Positions 46,056-55,882 are shown, counted from the stretch's first letter. The stretch: 64,000 nt of DNA from Polaromonas sp. A23 (GCF_002001015.1 NZ_MUNO01000006.1:1-64000), one strand, 5' to 3'. Program-made: numbers and translations. Notes: generated by a model not told the origin, from the sequence alone.

Positions 46056-47165
46056 CTAGGGCCTGGCGGCGCCTGCCGGTACGCGTGGGCTGCGCGGAGC
46101 CGGGGCAGAACAGGCCGTACACACCATGCCTGCCAGACGCTGAAGCGCCTGCCAGCCGTCCGTCGGCCAGTCGGGCTGTTTCAGGCCTTTGACGATGCCG
46201 TCCACCTTATGCGCAGCATGCAGCAGGTTGGCCAGCGTGGTCTCGCCAATGTGGGGAAGCGCACGTTCAAACAGTTTTTCCTTGACACCCCAGACACGGT
46301 TTTCACGCAGCGCCATGGGCATGGGCCGGCCTGCCCCCAAGGCGTCCTTGACCCGTTTCATGCTGCGGATGTCTTCGCTCAGGGCCCAATGCACCAGCAC
46401 CTCCGACTCGCCCTCGGACTGCAGGCCGTCGAGCATGCGCTGCACGCGCAATGCCTGGCCGCCCAGCACGGCTTCCGACAGCTTGAACACGTCGTAACGC
46501 GCGACATTGAGTACGGCGTTTTCAACCTGGTCGAAACTGAGTTCTGCCGACGCGCCCCCGCTTGCCGGATAAAGCAGGCCCAGCTTCTGGATCTCCTGGT
46601 GCGCGGCCAGCAGGTTGCCTTCCACACGGTCGGCAAAAAATTGCAGCGTGCGCTGCCCTTCCTCACCCGCTGCCACGCGCTGGCCCTGCTGCTGCAGGCG
46701 CTGGGCAATCCACTGCGGCAGGCTGCGGCGGTCGATGGGGTCGAACTTCACCGTGGTGCCAAAACTTTCCAGCGCGCCGAACCAGGCACCCTTGGTCGTC
46801 ATGCTGTCCAGGCGCGGCAAAAGCACCAGGGTCAGTGTGCTGTCGTCGCCTTGGGCCCGCTCGGCGATCTGCTGCAGGGCGACCGAGCCGTCCTTGCCGG
46901 GTTTGCCGCTGGGGATGCGGATCTCGACAATCTGTTTGTCGGCAAACAGGCTCAGCGAGCCGCCGCTGGCCAGCACTTCGCTCCAGTCGAAATGTGCGCC
47001 GGCCACTGTGTGCACCGTGCGTTCGGTGTAGCCCTGCTCGCGCGCCGCAGCCCGCAGCGCATCGGCGAACTCCTGCACCAGCAGCGGCTCATCGCCATGC
47101 AAGGTGTAAAGGCTTTTAATTCCGCGTTTGAGGTGCTCTTGGAGCTGCGCAGGGGCCAGGTTCAT
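46056..47165 (-). CDS. holA: DNA polymerase III, delta subunit
   Basis: The clamp-loader delta subunit, which opens the beta sliding clamp. The 369-residue protein begins MNLAPAQLQEHLKRGIKSLYTLHGDEPLLVQEF and has FADKQIVEIRIPSGKPGKDG, the region QFFADRVEGNLLAAHQEIQKL and the C-terminal collar-like helical domain. The last 25 residues are Pro/Ala-rich and probably disordered. In many betaproteobacteria it directly follows leuS-lptE; here about 2.8 kb with an Lrp regulator and two catabolic genes lies between. The chosen start avoids an 11-codon extension that lacks a ribosome-binding site. Confidence 0.93.
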   Translation of the reverse strand: MNLAPAQLQEHLKRGIKSLYTLHGDEPLLVQEFADALRAAAREQGYTERTVHTVAGAHFDWSEVLASGGSLSLFADKQIVEIRIPSGKPGKDGSVALQQIAERAQGDDSTLTLVLLPRLDSMTTKGAWFGALESFGTTVKFDPIDRRSLPQWIAQRLQQQGQRVAAGEEGQRTLQFFADRVEGNLLAAHQEIQKLGLLYPASGGASAELSFDQVENAVLNVARYDVFKLSEAVLGGQALRVQRMLDGLQSEGESEVLVHWALSEDIRSMKRVKDALGAGRPMPMALRENRVWGVKEKLFERALPHIGETTLANLLHAAHKVDGIVKGLKQPDWPTDGWQALQRLAGMVCTACSAPAPRSPRVPAGAARP

Positions 47166-47194
47166 GGTCGAAGAGTTTAGCGCCGGTGTTCGAA

Positions 47195-47617
47195 TCAAAG
47201 CTTGCTGGTGGACAGCAGCAGGCTGGTTTCAGTGTTGGCGATGCCTTCCAGCAACCGGATGCGCCCGAGCACGCGGTCAAAGGCTTCCAGGCTGTCGGCA
47301 CGCAGCTCGGCCACGATATCCCAGCGGCCGTTGGTGGTGTGCAGGGCGCTCACGGCCGGGTCGCCGCGCAGCGCACTGAGCACATGGCCGATGCGGTTGC
47401 CCTCCACGGCCACCGTCATGAGTGCCCGTATCTGGTGGGCTTCAGCCTGTGGCCGCAAGCGAGTGGTGTAGCCCACGATGGTGCCGTCAGCCTCGAGCTT
47501 GTTCAGCCGGTTTTGCACCGTGCCGCGCGAAACGCGCAAAACCTTGGCCAGCGAAGCCACCGAAGCGCGGGCGTTATCGCGCAGCAAAGAGATCAGCTGG
47601 CGGTCAGTGTCGTCCAT
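47195..47617 (-). CDS. Lrp/AsnC-family transcriptional regulator
   Basis: A 140-residue regulator with an N-terminal winged helix-turn-helix (DDTDRQLISLLRDNARASVASLAKVLRVSRGTVQNRLNKLEADGTI) and a C-terminal RAM effector domain (IRALMTVAVEGNRIGHVLSALRGDPAVSALHTTNGRWDIVAEL). It is divergent from the ornithine cyclodeaminase-type gene across an AT-rich 183-nt region, which suggests it controls that operon in response to arginine or ornithine. That effector is inference from the neighbours. Confidence 0.93.
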   Translation of the reverse strand: MDDTDRQLISLLRDNARASVASLAKVLRVSRGTVQNRLNKLEADGTIVGYTTRLRPQAEAHQIRALMTVAVEGNRIGHVLSALRGDPAVSALHTTNGRWDIVAELRADSLEAFDRVLGRIRLLEGIANTETSLLLSTSKL

Positions 47618-47639
47618 GACACGATTTTAATGACTAAAT

Positions 47640-47655
47640 GGCAATTTATACTGCC
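47640..47655. promoter_or_regulatory. Inverted repeat GGCA-N8-TGCC in the lrp-ocd intergenic region
   Basis: GGCAatttatacTGCC lies 23 nt upstream of the regulator start, within a clearly AT-rich divergent promoter region (47630-47710) that stands out from the GC-rich surroundings. It is a candidate Lrp-type operator. No firm -35/-10 was assigned for either gene. Confidence 0.4.
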
Positions 47656-47800
47656 GTTTTGCACATTTATATTAGATTAATAGTCAATTTGTTGGCTATT
47701 TTTTATCGCGACATCTCAACACAATGGATTGAGGCTGACGGCAACGCGGTGCCAGCAAACTTGTCTGGCGCCAAGCCGGTCAGGCATCAGGAGACCCATC

Positions 47801-48895
47801 ATGGTTGAGTACATCGGGATCGAAGGCATACGGCGCATCGTCGGGCGCATGGGGCCGGCAGCTTTCATGGAAGGGCTGGCCGCAGAAATTGAGGCCGACT
47901 ACGGGCGCTGGAACGATTTCGACAAATCGGCGCGCCATGCCATTCATTCACCTGGCGGCGTGATTGAGCTCATGCCCACCAGCGATGGCCGGATGTATTC
48001 GTTCAAGTATGTGAACGGCCACCCCCGAAACACAGCGCGTGGCCTGCTGACCGTGACCGCGTTTGGCGTGCTGGCCGATGTGGAAACCGGCTATCCGCTG
48101 CTGCTTTCGGAATTGACTGTGACCACCGCCTTGCGCACGGCCGCCATGTCGGCGCTGGCCGCGAAATCGATGGCCAGGACGGACAGCCACGTCATGGCCC
48201 TGATCGGCAACGGCGCGCAAAGCGACTTCCAGGCGATTGCGTTTCACCACATGCTGGGCATCAGGCAGCTCAGGTTGTACGACCTGGACAGCCTGGCCAC
48301 AGAGAAACTGGCGCGCAACTTGCGCACGCTCAACCTGCCGGGAATGCAGGTCACCTGCTGCAGATCTGCGGCAGAGGCGGTGCAGGGCGCAGACATCGTC
48401 ACCACCCTCACCGCAGACAAACGCAACGCCATCGTCCTGACCCCCGGAATGGTGGTGCCCGGCATGCACATCAACGCGGTGGGCGGCGACAGCCCGGGCA
48501 AGACTGAGTTGCACGCCGACATTCTGCGCAGAAGCGACGTCCGTGTGGTGGTGGAATACGAGCCGCAGTCGCGCATTGAAGGCGAGATCCAGCAAATGCC
48601 GGCCAGCTTTGCAGTGACGGAATTTGCCGAGGTGCTCAGCGGCGCAGCCCCCGGCCGCGCCTCGCCAGCCGAGGTGACGATTTTTGACTCGGTGGGTTTT
48701 GCACTGGAAGACTACTCAGCGCTGCGCTACCTGCACAAGCTCCAGCTCGAAAACGCGCAAAGCCGCCAGCAAATCGACCTGATCCCCGACATCGACAACC
48801 CCAAAAACCTCTTTGGCCTGCTGGCCCATACGCAGTCGGGCGCGGCCCGGCAAAATGCGTGGGGCCCTTCCCAACTGGCAGTAACCCCAGGATGA
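47801..48895 (+). CDS. Ornithine cyclodeaminase / mu-crystallin family protein
   Basis: A 364-residue NAD-dependent enzyme of the ornithine cyclodeaminase family, which converts ornithine to proline and ammonia; relatives act on other amino acids. Seen: YSFKYVNGHPRNTARGLLTVTAFGVLADVETGYPLLLSE (substrate region, with the conserved Lys), TALRTAAMSALAAKSMAR, the Rossmann motif ALIGNGAQSDFQAIAF near residue 130 and INAVGGDSPGKTEL. The start at MVEYIGIEGIRR has GGAG upstream. Its stop overlaps the next start (ATGA), so it is co-translated with the arginase-family enzyme. Together they would take arginine to ornithine to proline. Confidence 0.93.
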   Translation: MVEYIGIEGIRRIVGRMGPAAFMEGLAAEIEADYGRWNDFDKSARHAIHSPGGVIELMPTSDGRMYSFKYVNGHPRNTARGLLTVTAFGVLADVETGYPLLLSELTVTTALRTAAMSALAAKSMARTDSHVMALIGNGAQSDFQAIAFHHMLGIRQLRLYDLDSLATEKLARNLRTLNLPGMQVTCCRSAAEAVQGADIVTTLTADKRNAIVLTPGMVVPGMHINAVGGDSPGKTELHADILRRSDVRVVVEYEPQSRIEGEIQQMPASFAVTEFAEVLSGAAPGRASPAEVTIFDSVGFALEDYSALRYLHKLQLENAQSRQQIDLIPDIDNPKNLFGLLAHTQSGAARQNAWGPSQLAVTPG

Positions 48896-49815
48896 ACACT
48901 CCCGCAGACCGTCCTGTCGATTTGATCGGCGCACCGACCGACATTGGCGCAGGTAGCCGGGGGGCCTCCATGGGGCCAGAGGCACTGCGCGTGGCCGGCA
49001 TCCAGCAGACATTGCGGGCTCATGGCCTGCAAGTCACGGACCTGGGCAACCTGTCGGGCCCGACCAACCCCTGGTTGCCCCCCGTCAATGGTTACCGCCA
49101 TCTGAGCGAGGTAGCCACCTGGAACCGGTCGGTGCACGAGGCCATGCTCCAGAGCCTGGCCAGCGGTCACTTGCCGATTCTGCTGGGCGGCGATCACTGC
49201 CTGGGCATAGGCTCCATCAGTGCCGTGGCACACCATTGCCGGCGATCCGGCAAAAAACTGCGGGTGTTGTGGCTGGACGCGCATTCCGACTTCAATACCA
49301 ACGAGCTCACGCCCTCCGGCAATGTGCACGGCATGCCCGTGGCCGTGTTGTGCGGCTACGGTCCCGTCGAACTTACCGGGATAGGTGGTGTTGTGCCAGC
49401 CATGAGCCCCGCGCAGATCCGGCAGATCGGCATCCGCAGTGTGGACGCGGGTGAAAAGCGTTTGCTCAGGCAATCGGGCCTGGAGGTGTTTGACATGCGT
49501 TACATCGATGAGGTGGGCATGAAGCGCACCATGGAAACCGCATTGGAAGGTGTTGACGAAAACACCCACGTGCATGTGAGCTTCGACGTGGATTTTCTGG
49601 ATGCTGCCATCGCCCCGGGCGTCGCCACCGCCGTCAAGGGTGGGCCCACCTACCGTGAAGCGCAGCTGTGTATGGAAATGATTGCCGACACCGGGCGCAT
49701 GGGCTCACTCGACGTGATGGAGCTCAACCCCGCGCTGGATGTGCGCAACGGCACGGCTGAAGTGGCCCTGGAGCTGATAGAAAGCCTGTTCGGCAAGAGC
49801 ACGCTGATGCGCTGA
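48892..49815 (+). CDS. Arginase/agmatinase-family ureohydrolase, probably arginase
   Basis: A 307-residue manganese ureohydrolase. Metal-binding motifs are GGDHCLGIGS near residue 100, WLDAHSDFNTNE near residue 125 and SFDVDFLDAAIAPG near residue 230, and LDVMELNPALD provides the late conserved Glu. Asn-rich TNELTPSGNVHGMP after the second motif and the pairing with an ornithine cyclodeaminase-type gene favour arginase (arginine to ornithine plus urea) over agmatinase. The ATG overlaps the preceding stop. A repeat A copy follows 45 nt after the stop. Confidence 0.93.
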   Translation: MNTPADRPVDLIGAPTDIGAGSRGASMGPEALRVAGIQQTLRAHGLQVTDLGNLSGPTNPWLPPVNGYRHLSEVATWNRSVHEAMLQSLASGHLPILLGGDHCLGIGSISAVAHHCRRSGKKLRVLWLDAHSDFNTNELTPSGNVHGMPVAVLCGYGPVELTGIGGVVPAMSPAQIRQIGIRSVDAGEKRLLRQSGLEVFDMRYIDEVGMKRTMETALEGVDENTHVHVSFDVDFLDAAIAPGVATAVKGGPTYREAQLCMEMIADTGRMGSLDVMELNPALDVRNGTAEVALELIESLFGKSTLMR

Positions 49816-49859
49816 TCTTCACGAGATCAGGCCGCACCAGCGTTGCCGGCATCACGAGT

Positions 49860-49906
49860 GCTATTGAATTAATAGCTGCTTACGCCCGCATATATTGGAC
49901 TAGCGC
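49860..49906. repeat. Dispersed repeat A, copy 7 (arginase-lptE gap)
   Basis: GCTATTGAATTAATAGC head followed by TGCTTACGCCCGC and a GCGCC end. It sits between two convergent genes. Confidence 0.75.
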
Positions 49907-49950
49907 CCGATTTTTTCACATATTCCGGCCCGCGACGCAGGGCCGCAGCA

Positions 49951-50451
49951 TCAGATCTCCTTGACGGCTGCCAGTCGGCGCAGGATCTGCTGGACGATGT
50001 CGCTTTGCATGTCGCGGTACAGCAGGGCTTCCTCGGTTTCTTTGGCCAGCACGGCGGACTCGTTGAAGCTGATGTCGCGCTGCAGCACAATTTCATCGGG
50101 AGGAATCAGCAGCTTGCCCTTGAGCGTGCGCAGCTGGAATCTGAAGCGCGTACGCAACTGGAACTCGCGCACCTGGCCGGAGGCATTGACACTCACCACG
50201 GTTTTCTCGCGCTGGTCGAGCAACACGTCAAGGATCACCTGCGCCTGCTCGATCAGGCGGGGGTCGCGGATCACGCTCACGGTGCCGCCTGCTTCAAGAT
50301 GACGGTTGAGTTCGGTGCCCAGCGTGGAGCTTTCACCCACGCCGTTGTAGATGGTCTTGAAAGCATAGCTGGGCGCCTTGCGGAGCGCAAAACCACAGGC
50401 GCTCAGCCCGGCGGCCGAAGCCGCTGCCATCAGAAAAACACGACGTTGCAT
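49951..50451 (-). CDS. lptE: LPS-assembly lipoprotein LptE
   Basis: A 166-residue outer-membrane lipoprotein that plugs the LptD barrel and takes part in lipopolysaccharide insertion. It has a lipoprotein signal with lipobox GLSACG (Cys about 19), then GFALRKAPSYAFKTIYNGVGESS, a compact alpha/beta domain, and ETEEALLYRDMQSDIVQQILRRL at the C-terminus. It follows leuS by 12 nt, the conserved leuS-lptE arrangement. The usual next gene, holA, is displaced. Confidence 0.92.
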   Translation of the reverse strand: MQRRVFLMAAASAAGLSACGFALRKAPSYAFKTIYNGVGESSTLGTELNRHLEAGGTVSVIRDPRLIEQAQVILDVLLDQREKTVVSVNASGQVREFQLRTRFRFQLRTLKGKLLIPPDEIVLQRDISFNESAVLAKETEEALLYRDMQSDIVQQILRRLAAVKEI

Positions 50452-50463
50452 GGCTTGCTCCTT

Positions 50464-53190
50464 CTAGACGACGATGTTGACCAGACGGCCCGGCACCACG
50501 ATCACCTTCTTGGCAGGCGCACCCGCCGCCTGTTTGGTGAAGGCTTCCGACGCCAGCGCCGCGGCCTCGATGGTGGCCTTGTCAGCGCCGGCGGGAACGG
50601 TGACGGAGCCGCGCAGCTTGCCGTTGACCTGGAGCATCAGCTCGATTTCGTCCTGCTGCAGAGCGCTGGCGTCCACCTGGGGCCATGGCGCGTCGAGCAA
50701 CTCGCCGTGCTGCGCAGCGTAGCCCAGTTGCGACCACAGCGCATGCGCCAGATGCGGCGTGGCCGGGTACAGGCAGCGCAGCAAAATGCTGAAGCCTTCG
50801 CGCAACACGGAAATTGCGCCAGCGGAAGGCGAGCGCAGCGAAGGGCCGCCCCGAGCAAGCTCAGCCCCCTCGGGGGGCAGCGCAGTACGCGAAGCGACAA
50901 GCGTGGGGGCCGCATCAATTTTGAAGTCTTCCATGGCATTGAGCAGCTTCATGTTGCCCGACACCACGGTGTTGTATTGCATGCGCTGGTAGTCGTAGTC
51001 GATCTGCTTCAGTACAGTGTGAATCTCCAGGCGCAGCGCTTTGGTTTCCTTGTCAAAAGTGGTCTCAGCCCCCGATTTTCGTGCGCCGACAGCTCCTGAA
51101 TTCATAGCATGAAGCTTGACACCGAAATTCCAGACACGGCGCAGGAAGCGGTAGGAACCCTCCAGCGCCGCATCGTTCCATTCCAGCGTGGTGTCGGGCG
51201 GCGCGGTAAACATGGTGTAGAGCCGGGCGGTGTCCGCACCGTACTTCTCGATCAGGTCCTGCGGGTCAACGCCGTTGTTCTTGGACTTGGACATCGTGGT
51301 CCAGCCTTCATACGGAACCGGCAGACCGTCGGCCTTGGCGGTAGCAGAAATCACCTTGGCGTGCTCGTCGCGCACGATGTCGAGTTCATGCGCCCAGAAA
51401 TACTGTTTGCCGGTGGTGGTGCGCGAGAAGGCCTCGTTCAGCACCATGCCCTGCGTGAGCAACTTGGTGAAGGGCTCGTCAACCTTCACCAGCCCCATGT
51501 CGCGCATGACCTTGGTCCAGAAGCGCGCGTACAGCAAATGCAGGATGGCGTGTTCGATGCCGCCTATGTACTGGTCCATCGGCATCCAGTAGTTCGCACC
51601 TTCGGCAACCATTTTTTCTTCGTTCTTCGGGTCGCAGTAGCGCATGTAGTACCAGGCGCTGTCCACGAAGGTGTCCATGGTGTCGGTCTCGCGCCGGGCG
51701 GCCTTGCCGCAGACCGGGCAAACCACACCAGCATGGAAGCCAACATGTTTGTGCAACGGGTTGCCTGAACCGTCGGGCACGCAGTCCTGCGGCAATACCA
51801 CGGGCAGGTCTTTTTCGGGCACCGGCACCGCGCCGTGTTCGTCGCAGTGGATGATCGGGATCGGCGTGCCCCAGTAGCGCTGGCGGCTCACGCCCCAGTC
51901 GCGCAGGCGCCAGGTGGTTTTTTTCTCGCCCAGGCCCTTGGCGGCCAGGTCGGCGGCCACAGCGTCTACCGCGGCCTTGAAGCCCAGGCCGTCGTACTTG
52001 CCGGAGTGGATGGTCACACCCTGCTGCTTGTCGCCATACCAGTCGGCCCAGGCGTCCAGGCTGTAGGCCTGGCCCTTGACGTCGACCACCTGCTTGATGG
52101 GCAGCTTGTATTTTTTGGCGAATTCAAAGTCGCGCTCGTCATGCGCGGGCACGCCCATTACGGCGCCGTCGCCGTAACTCATGAGAACGTAGTTGCCCAC
52201 CCAAACTTCAACCTTGCTGCCGGTGAGCGGGTGTGTGACAAAGAGGCCCGTGGGCACGCCTTTTTTCTCTTGCGTGGCGAGCTCGGCTTCGGTCGTACCG
52301 CCGGCTTTGCATTCTTCAATGAAGGCGGCGATCTTGGTGCTGGACGCGGCGGCATGCTGAGCCAGCGGGTGCTCGGGCGCCACCGCGCAAAAGGTCACGC
52401 CCATGATGGTGTCGGCGCGCGTGGTGAAGACATACATCTTCCCATCGCCGATCACCTTGCCGGAGGCATCCTGGATGTCGTGCGTAAAGGCAAAGCGAAC
52501 ACCTTCGCTCTTGCCGATCCAGTTCTCCTGCATCAGCTTGACGCGCTCGGGCCAGCCGGGCAGCTTGTGGCTCACACTGTCCAGCAATTCTTCGGCGTAG
52601 TCGGTGATCTTCAGGTAGTAGCCGGGGATCTCACGCTTTTCAACAACGGCGCCAGTGCGCCAGCCCTTGCCGTCAATCACCTGCTCGTTGGCCAGCACGG
52701 TCTGGTCCACCGGGTCCCAGTTGACGACCTGGGTCTTGCGATAGGCGACGCCTTTTTCCAGCATCTTCAAAAACAGCCACTGGTTCCATTTGTAATAGCT
52801 TGAGTCGCAGGTCGTGACCTCGCGGCTCCAGTCGATGGCCAGTCCCATCGCCTGCATCTGCTTTTTCATGTAGGCGATGTTGTCGTAGGTCCACTGCGCA
52901 GGAGGCACGCCATTTTTCATGGCGGCGTTTTCGGCCGGCAGGCCGAAGGCGTCCCAGCCCATGGGCATCAACACGTTGTAGCCCTTCATGCGCAGGTAGC
53001 GCGTGAGCATGTCGTTGATGGTGTAGTTGCGCACATGACCCATGTGCAGCTTGCCGCTGGGGTAAGGCAGCATGGAGCAGGCGTAGTATTTTTTCCTGGA
53101 AGCATCTTCTGTAACGCGGTAAGCGTCGGAAGCGTTCCAGTGGTCTTGCGCACTGCGCTCAACGTCGAGATGGTTGTATTTGTCTTGCAT
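50464..53190 (-). CDS. leuS: Leucyl-tRNA synthetase with an in-frame repeat insertion
   Basis: Class Ia synthetase that charges tRNA-Leu. The HIGH-type motif is HMGH (residues 49-52 in [15 protein letters not shown]) and the KMSKS-type motif is [12 protein letters not shown] near residue 632; the CP1 editing domain lies between. The 908-residue product is longer than typical (roughly 860-880). The extra length is a segment around residues 763-792, in the tRNA-binding helical domain, containing [20 protein letters not shown], which is encoded by repeat B. The start [13 protein letters not shown] is preferred over one 12 codons upstream. It lies downstream of exbD and upstream of lptE. Confidence 0.96.
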   Translation of the reverse strand: MQDKYNHLDVERSAQDHWNASDAYRVTEDASRKKYYACSMLPYPSGKLHMGHVRNYTINDMLTRYLRMKGYNVLMPMGWDAFGLPAENAAMKNGVPPAQWTYDNIAYMKKQMQAMGLAIDWSREVTTCDSSYYKWNQWLFLKMLEKGVAYRKTQVVNWDPVDQTVLANEQVIDGKGWRTGAVVEKREIPGYYLKITDYAEELLDSVSHKLPGWPERVKLMQENWIGKSEGVRFAFTHDIQDASGKVIGDGKMYVFTTRADTIMGVTFCAVAPEHPLAQHAAASSTKIAAFIEECKAGGTTEAELATQEKKGVPTGLFVTHPLTGSKVEVWVGNYVLMSYGDGAVMGVPAHDERDFEFAKKYKLPIKQVVDVKGQAYSLDAWADWYGDKQQGVTIHSGKYDGLGFKAAVDAVAADLAAKGLGEKKTTWRLRDWGVSRQRYWGTPIPIIHCDEHGAVPVPEKDLPVVLPQDCVPDGSGNPLHKHVGFHAGVVCPVCGKAARRETDTMDTFVDSAWYYMRYCDPKNEEKMVAEGANYWMPMDQYIGGIEHAILHLLYARFWTKVMRDMGLVKVDEPFTKLLTQGMVLNEAFSRTTTGKQYFWAHELDIVRDEHAKVISATAKADGLPVPYEGWTTMSKSKNNGVDPQDLIEKYGADTARLYTMFTAPPDTTLEWNDAALEGSYRFLRRVWNFGVKLHAMNSGAVGARKSGAETTFDKETKALRLEIHTVLKQIDYDYQRMQYNTVVSGNMKLLNAMEDFKIDAAPTLVASRTALPPEGAELARGGPSLRSPSAGAISVLREGFSILLRCLYPATPHLAHALWSQLGYAAQHGELLDAPWPQVDASALQQDEIELMLQVNGKLRGSVTVPAGADKATIEAAALASEAFTKQAAGAPAKKVIVVPGRLVNIVV
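50815..50897. repeat. GC-rich repeat B inside leuS
   Basis: The block GCCCCCTCGGGGGGCAGCGC followed by AGTACGCGAAGCGAC and GTGGGGG closely resembles the block after corA at 63614. It keeps the leuS frame open. On the leuS strand it encodes [16 protein letters not shown]. Confidence 0.75.
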
Positions 53191-53285
53191 GGCGCACGGA
53201 GAAAGGGAAAACGTGAGGCCGCTCAAAAAGCTGCCGGAGGAACGATTTTAGGCGCTGACCGGGGTTCGACCCCGGCACACGGGCT

Positions 53286-53732
53286 TCAGGGCCGGGCCGT
53301 GGGAGCCGGCACAGCGGCTGCTGGACCCTGTGCTACGAAGCCAATACGGTTCAATCCGGCCTTCTGGGCCATGCCCATGACCTCCACAATGCGGCCATAG
53401 GAAACAGCCTCATCAGCGCGCAACTGCACCTCGGTATCAGGGTTCAGGGCGGCGCTTTGCCGAAGGCGTTCTTCGAGCTGGGCACCTGCGGCTGGCTGGT
53501 CGTTCAGAAAGGTTTGCCCTGTCTTGTCGACCACCAGTGACACGTACTGCGGTACTTCGTTCGGCCTGGCGGCATCGGTTTTGGGAAGATCGAGCTTGAT
53601 CGAGCTGGCCAGCAAAGGCGCGGTAATGATGAAAATCACCACCAGCACCAGCATCACGTCCACCAAAGGGGTGACATTGATTTCACTCATGGGCCGCGCG
53701 CCTGCGCTGCGTTCGAGCCGGCCGAAACTCAT
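53286..53732 (-). CDS. exbD: ExbD/TolR-family protein
   Basis: A 148-residue inner-membrane protein with one N-terminal transmembrane helix (INVTPLVDVMLVLVVIFIITAPLL, with the proton-channel Asp about residue 25) and a periplasmic domain. With ExbB it uses the proton gradient to energise TonB, or in the TolR role the Tol-Pal system. ExbD is preferred because no tol genes are nearby; no tonB is nearby either, so the partner is open. It overlaps exbB by four bases. The Ala/Pro-rich C-terminus is probably disordered. Confidence 0.9.
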   Translation of the reverse strand: MSFGRLERSAGARPMSEINVTPLVDVMLVLVVIFIITAPLLASSIKLDLPKTDAARPNEVPQYVSLVVDKTGQTFLNDQPAAGAQLEERLRQSAALNPDTEVQLRADEAVSYGRIVEVMGMAQKAGLNRIGFVAQGPAAAVPAPTARP

Positions 53733-54427
53733 AGTGGCGCTTCCGGTCTAGCGCCTAGTTGCTCTCGCTCCCGTTCCGCCGGCTTGGGGTTCGGGCCTGC
53801 CGCGACCAACAACTCTCGCAGATCGTAGGCAAAACCTTCGAGGTCCGCCTCGATGCGGCTGATGTTGCGGCCAAAGATGTTGTAGGCCAGCACGGCCGGT
53901 ATCGCTACCGCCAGCCCCGCTGCGGTCATGATGAGCGCCTCGCCCACCGGGCCCGACACCTTGTCGATGGTGATCTGGCCGGCAGCGGAAATTCCCACCA
54001 GCGCATGATAGATGCCCCAGACCGTGCCGAGCAGGCCCACAAAAGGCGCCGTGGAGCCGACCGTGGCAAGCAGGATCTGGCCGTACTGAAGCTTGTACAG
54101 CACCGCATGCAACGCATCGCGCAAAACGCGCGTCAGCTGCCAGGAAATGTCACCTGCAGCGGCAAGGGTTCCCTGGGCCCGGGCGGTGGTGGAGGTAATC
54201 AGCGGAAGTACCAACTTCTCGCGGTCGAAGGCCTCCACTTTGGTTTGGGCAGACTCCAGCGAAACAGACTGCCAGAACACTGCGGTGCTGCGCGCCACAT
54301 CGCCCGCCGCCCGCTTCAGGAGCCGGGCTTTCCAGAGAATCACCACCCAACTGGCCACGGACATCGCCAGCAGAATCACCGCTACAAGCGCGGTCACGGT
54401 GTCGCCCTGGGTGATCAGCGAGAGCAT
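53729..54427 (-). CDS. exbB: ExbB/TolQ-family proton channel protein
   Basis: A 232-residue inner-membrane protein with three transmembrane segments (about 12-35, 115-145 and 155-185). The family signature is GQILLATVGSTAPFVGLLGTVWGIYHALVGIS followed by VGEALIMTAAGLAVAIPAVLAYNIF. It forms the motor channel with ExbD. The gene lies 46 nt after dapB and overlaps exbD by four bases, so bamE-dapB-exbB-exbD-leuS-lptE may form one transcript. Confidence 0.92.
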   Translation of the reverse strand: MLSLITQGDTVTALVAVILLAMSVASWVVILWKARLLKRAAGDVARSTAVFWQSVSLESAQTKVEAFDREKLVLPLITSTTARAQGTLAAAGDISWQLTRVLRDALHAVLYKLQYGQILLATVGSTAPFVGLLGTVWGIYHALVGISAAGQITIDKVSGPVGEALIMTAAGLAVAIPAVLAYNIFGRNISRIEADLEGFAYDLRELLVAAGPNPKPAEREREQLGARPEAPL

Positions 54428-54473
54428 GCGGCCCCGGCTAGGAAAGACGCTGACCCGACGCTTGTCGCGGCGC

Positions 54474-55295
54474 TCATTTCAAATTGAGCACGTCGAACAT
54501 GTCGTACAGTCCGGCCGATTTGCCGGCCAGGAAACGTGCGGCGCGCAAGCTGCCCTGGGCGTAGGTCACCCGGCTGGAGGATTTGTGGGTGATTTCGATG
54601 CGCTCACCGGTGCCGGCGAACAGGACGGTGTGGTCCCCCACAATGTCACCGCCACGAATCGTTGCAAAACCAATCGACGAGGGATCGCGTTCGCCGGTCA
54701 CGCCTTCCCGGGCGTAGACGGCACAGTCTTTCAGATCACGGCCCAGTGCGCCTGCAATCACTTCGCCCATTTTCAGCGCGGTGCCGGAGGGCGCATCAAC
54801 CTTGTGCCGGTGATGGGCCTCAATGATTTCAATGTCATAACCGGTAGACAGCGCCTTGGCCGCCATCTCAAGCAGCTTGAGCGTGACGTTGACGCCGACG
54901 CTCATGTTTGGCGCCATCATGATGGCAATATCTTTGGCGGCTGCGGCAATCTCGGCTTTTTGTGCGTCGGTAAAACCAGTCGTGCCAATGACAAGCTTGA
55001 CACCGAGTTCGCGGCATTTGGCCAGGTGAGCCATGGTGCCCTCGGGTCGCGTGAAGTCGATCAGCACCTGGGCGCCGCTCAGGCCGTTCGCAAGATTCGA
55101 TGTGATCTTCACACCGCTAGGTTTCCCCAAAAAGGCGGTCGCATCAATGCCCAGCCCCGGGCTGCTGGCAACGTCCAGCGCGCCGGTCAATTCGCAGTCA
55201 CCACTGGACCGGACCGCCTCGACCAGCATCTGGCCCATACGGCCGCTGGCACCGGCCACAGCAATCCGGTGGAGAGCTTGCGGCCGCGCACTCAC
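54474..55295 (-). CDS. dapB: 4-hydroxy-tetrahydrodipicolinate reductase
   Basis: DapB reduces dihydrodipicolinate-type intermediates with NAD(P)H in lysine and diaminopimelate synthesis. The 273-residue protein has the Rossmann motif [16 protein letters not shown] near residue 12, GTTGF, and the C-terminal catalytic [16 protein letters not shown] with His-His and Lys. The start codon is GTG at 55293-55295 and overlaps the bamE stop by four bases (GTGA). Confidence 0.96.
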   Translation of the reverse strand: MSARPQALHRIAVAGASGRMGQMLVEAVRSSGDCELTGALDVASSPGLGIDATAFLGKPSGVKITSNLANGLSGAQVLIDFTRPEGTMAHLAKCRELGVKLVIGTTGFTDAQKAEIAAAAKDIAIMMAPNMSVGVNVTLKLLEMAAKALSTGYDIEIIEAHHRHKVDAPSGTALKMGEVIAGALGRDLKDCAVYAREGVTGERDPSSIGFATIRGGDIVGDHTVLFAGTGERIEITHKSSSRVTYAQGSLRAARFLAGKSAGLYDMFDVLNLK

Positions 55296-55882
55296 CTTAC
55301 CGGGCTTTCCAGCGGCGGGTAGCTTGCAGACGGCGGCGTGGCCGACACTGGCGCAACTGGTGCGGCAGCTGCGCTGGCTGCTGGTTTCTTCTCGACTGCT
55401 TTCAGCTGCTCATCGGTCAGCTCAAGCACCGGCACCTTGCCGAACTTGCGGCGGGTATCGAGCTTGGAGACAAATTCAATTTCGCTGGGCATGGTGTCGC
55501 CCTCAAAACGATCCAGCACATCGTTCTTGAAGTAAACCGTAAGCCGGAGCGACTGCGGCTCGGCGTTTTGACGTTTCAGGGTGAAGACATAATCCCAACG
55601 GTCGCCATGAAAGACGCTGGCCATCAGGGGCGTGCCAAGCGCGTCGCGCACCTGCACCCGCGGCATGCCTGGTTTGAGCAGCTCAACCTGCTCCTTGGAC
55701 ACGAAGTTGCCTTGGACAACATCGACCTTGTAAGGCGTGATCCAGTTGACCGGATTGATTTTGCTCTCGCTCAGCCCGCCGGTCATGCCTTTGATGCTGC
55801 CGCAGGCGGCCAAGCCGGCACAAGCCAGAACGGTCAATGCGGTATGGATGCTGTAGCGGTATTTTGCAGACAGGGCTGACAT
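55292..55882 (-). CDS. bamE: Outer membrane assembly lipoprotein BamE
   Basis: A 196-residue lipoprotein of the SmpA/OmlA family, part of the BAM complex that inserts outer-membrane proteins. The signal peptide ends in lipobox LAACG (Cys about 28). The mature domain has [37 protein letters not shown] and [14 protein letters not shown] Pro/Ala-rich C-terminal tail of about 60 residues is longer than in E. coli BamE (113 aa). It is divergent from fur, separated by 130 nt, the usual Burkholderiales arrangement fur/bamE. Confidence 0.93.
   Translation of the reverse strand: MSALSAKYRYSIHTALTVLACAGLAACGSIKGMTGGLSESKINPVNWITPYKVDVVQGNFVSKEQVELLKPGMPRVQVRDALGTPLMASVFHGDRWDYVFTLKRQNAEPQSLRLTVYFKNDVLDRFEGDTMPSEIEFVSKLDTRRKFGKVPVLELTDEQLKAVEKKPAASAAAAPVAPVSATPPSASYPPLESPVR

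Noticed and set aside
49817-49836. A terminator after the arginase-family gene (CTGATC-TTCACGA-GATCAG)
   Set aside because: The stem is only 6 bp with a 7-nt loop and there is no T-run after it.
53259-53275. A tRNA T-arm-like sequence CCGGGGTTCGACCCCGG between leuS and exbD
   Set aside because: No acceptor, D or anticodon arms can be built around it, and the loop would be GTTCGAC rather than TTCGAnn. It is a plain GC hairpin without a T-run.
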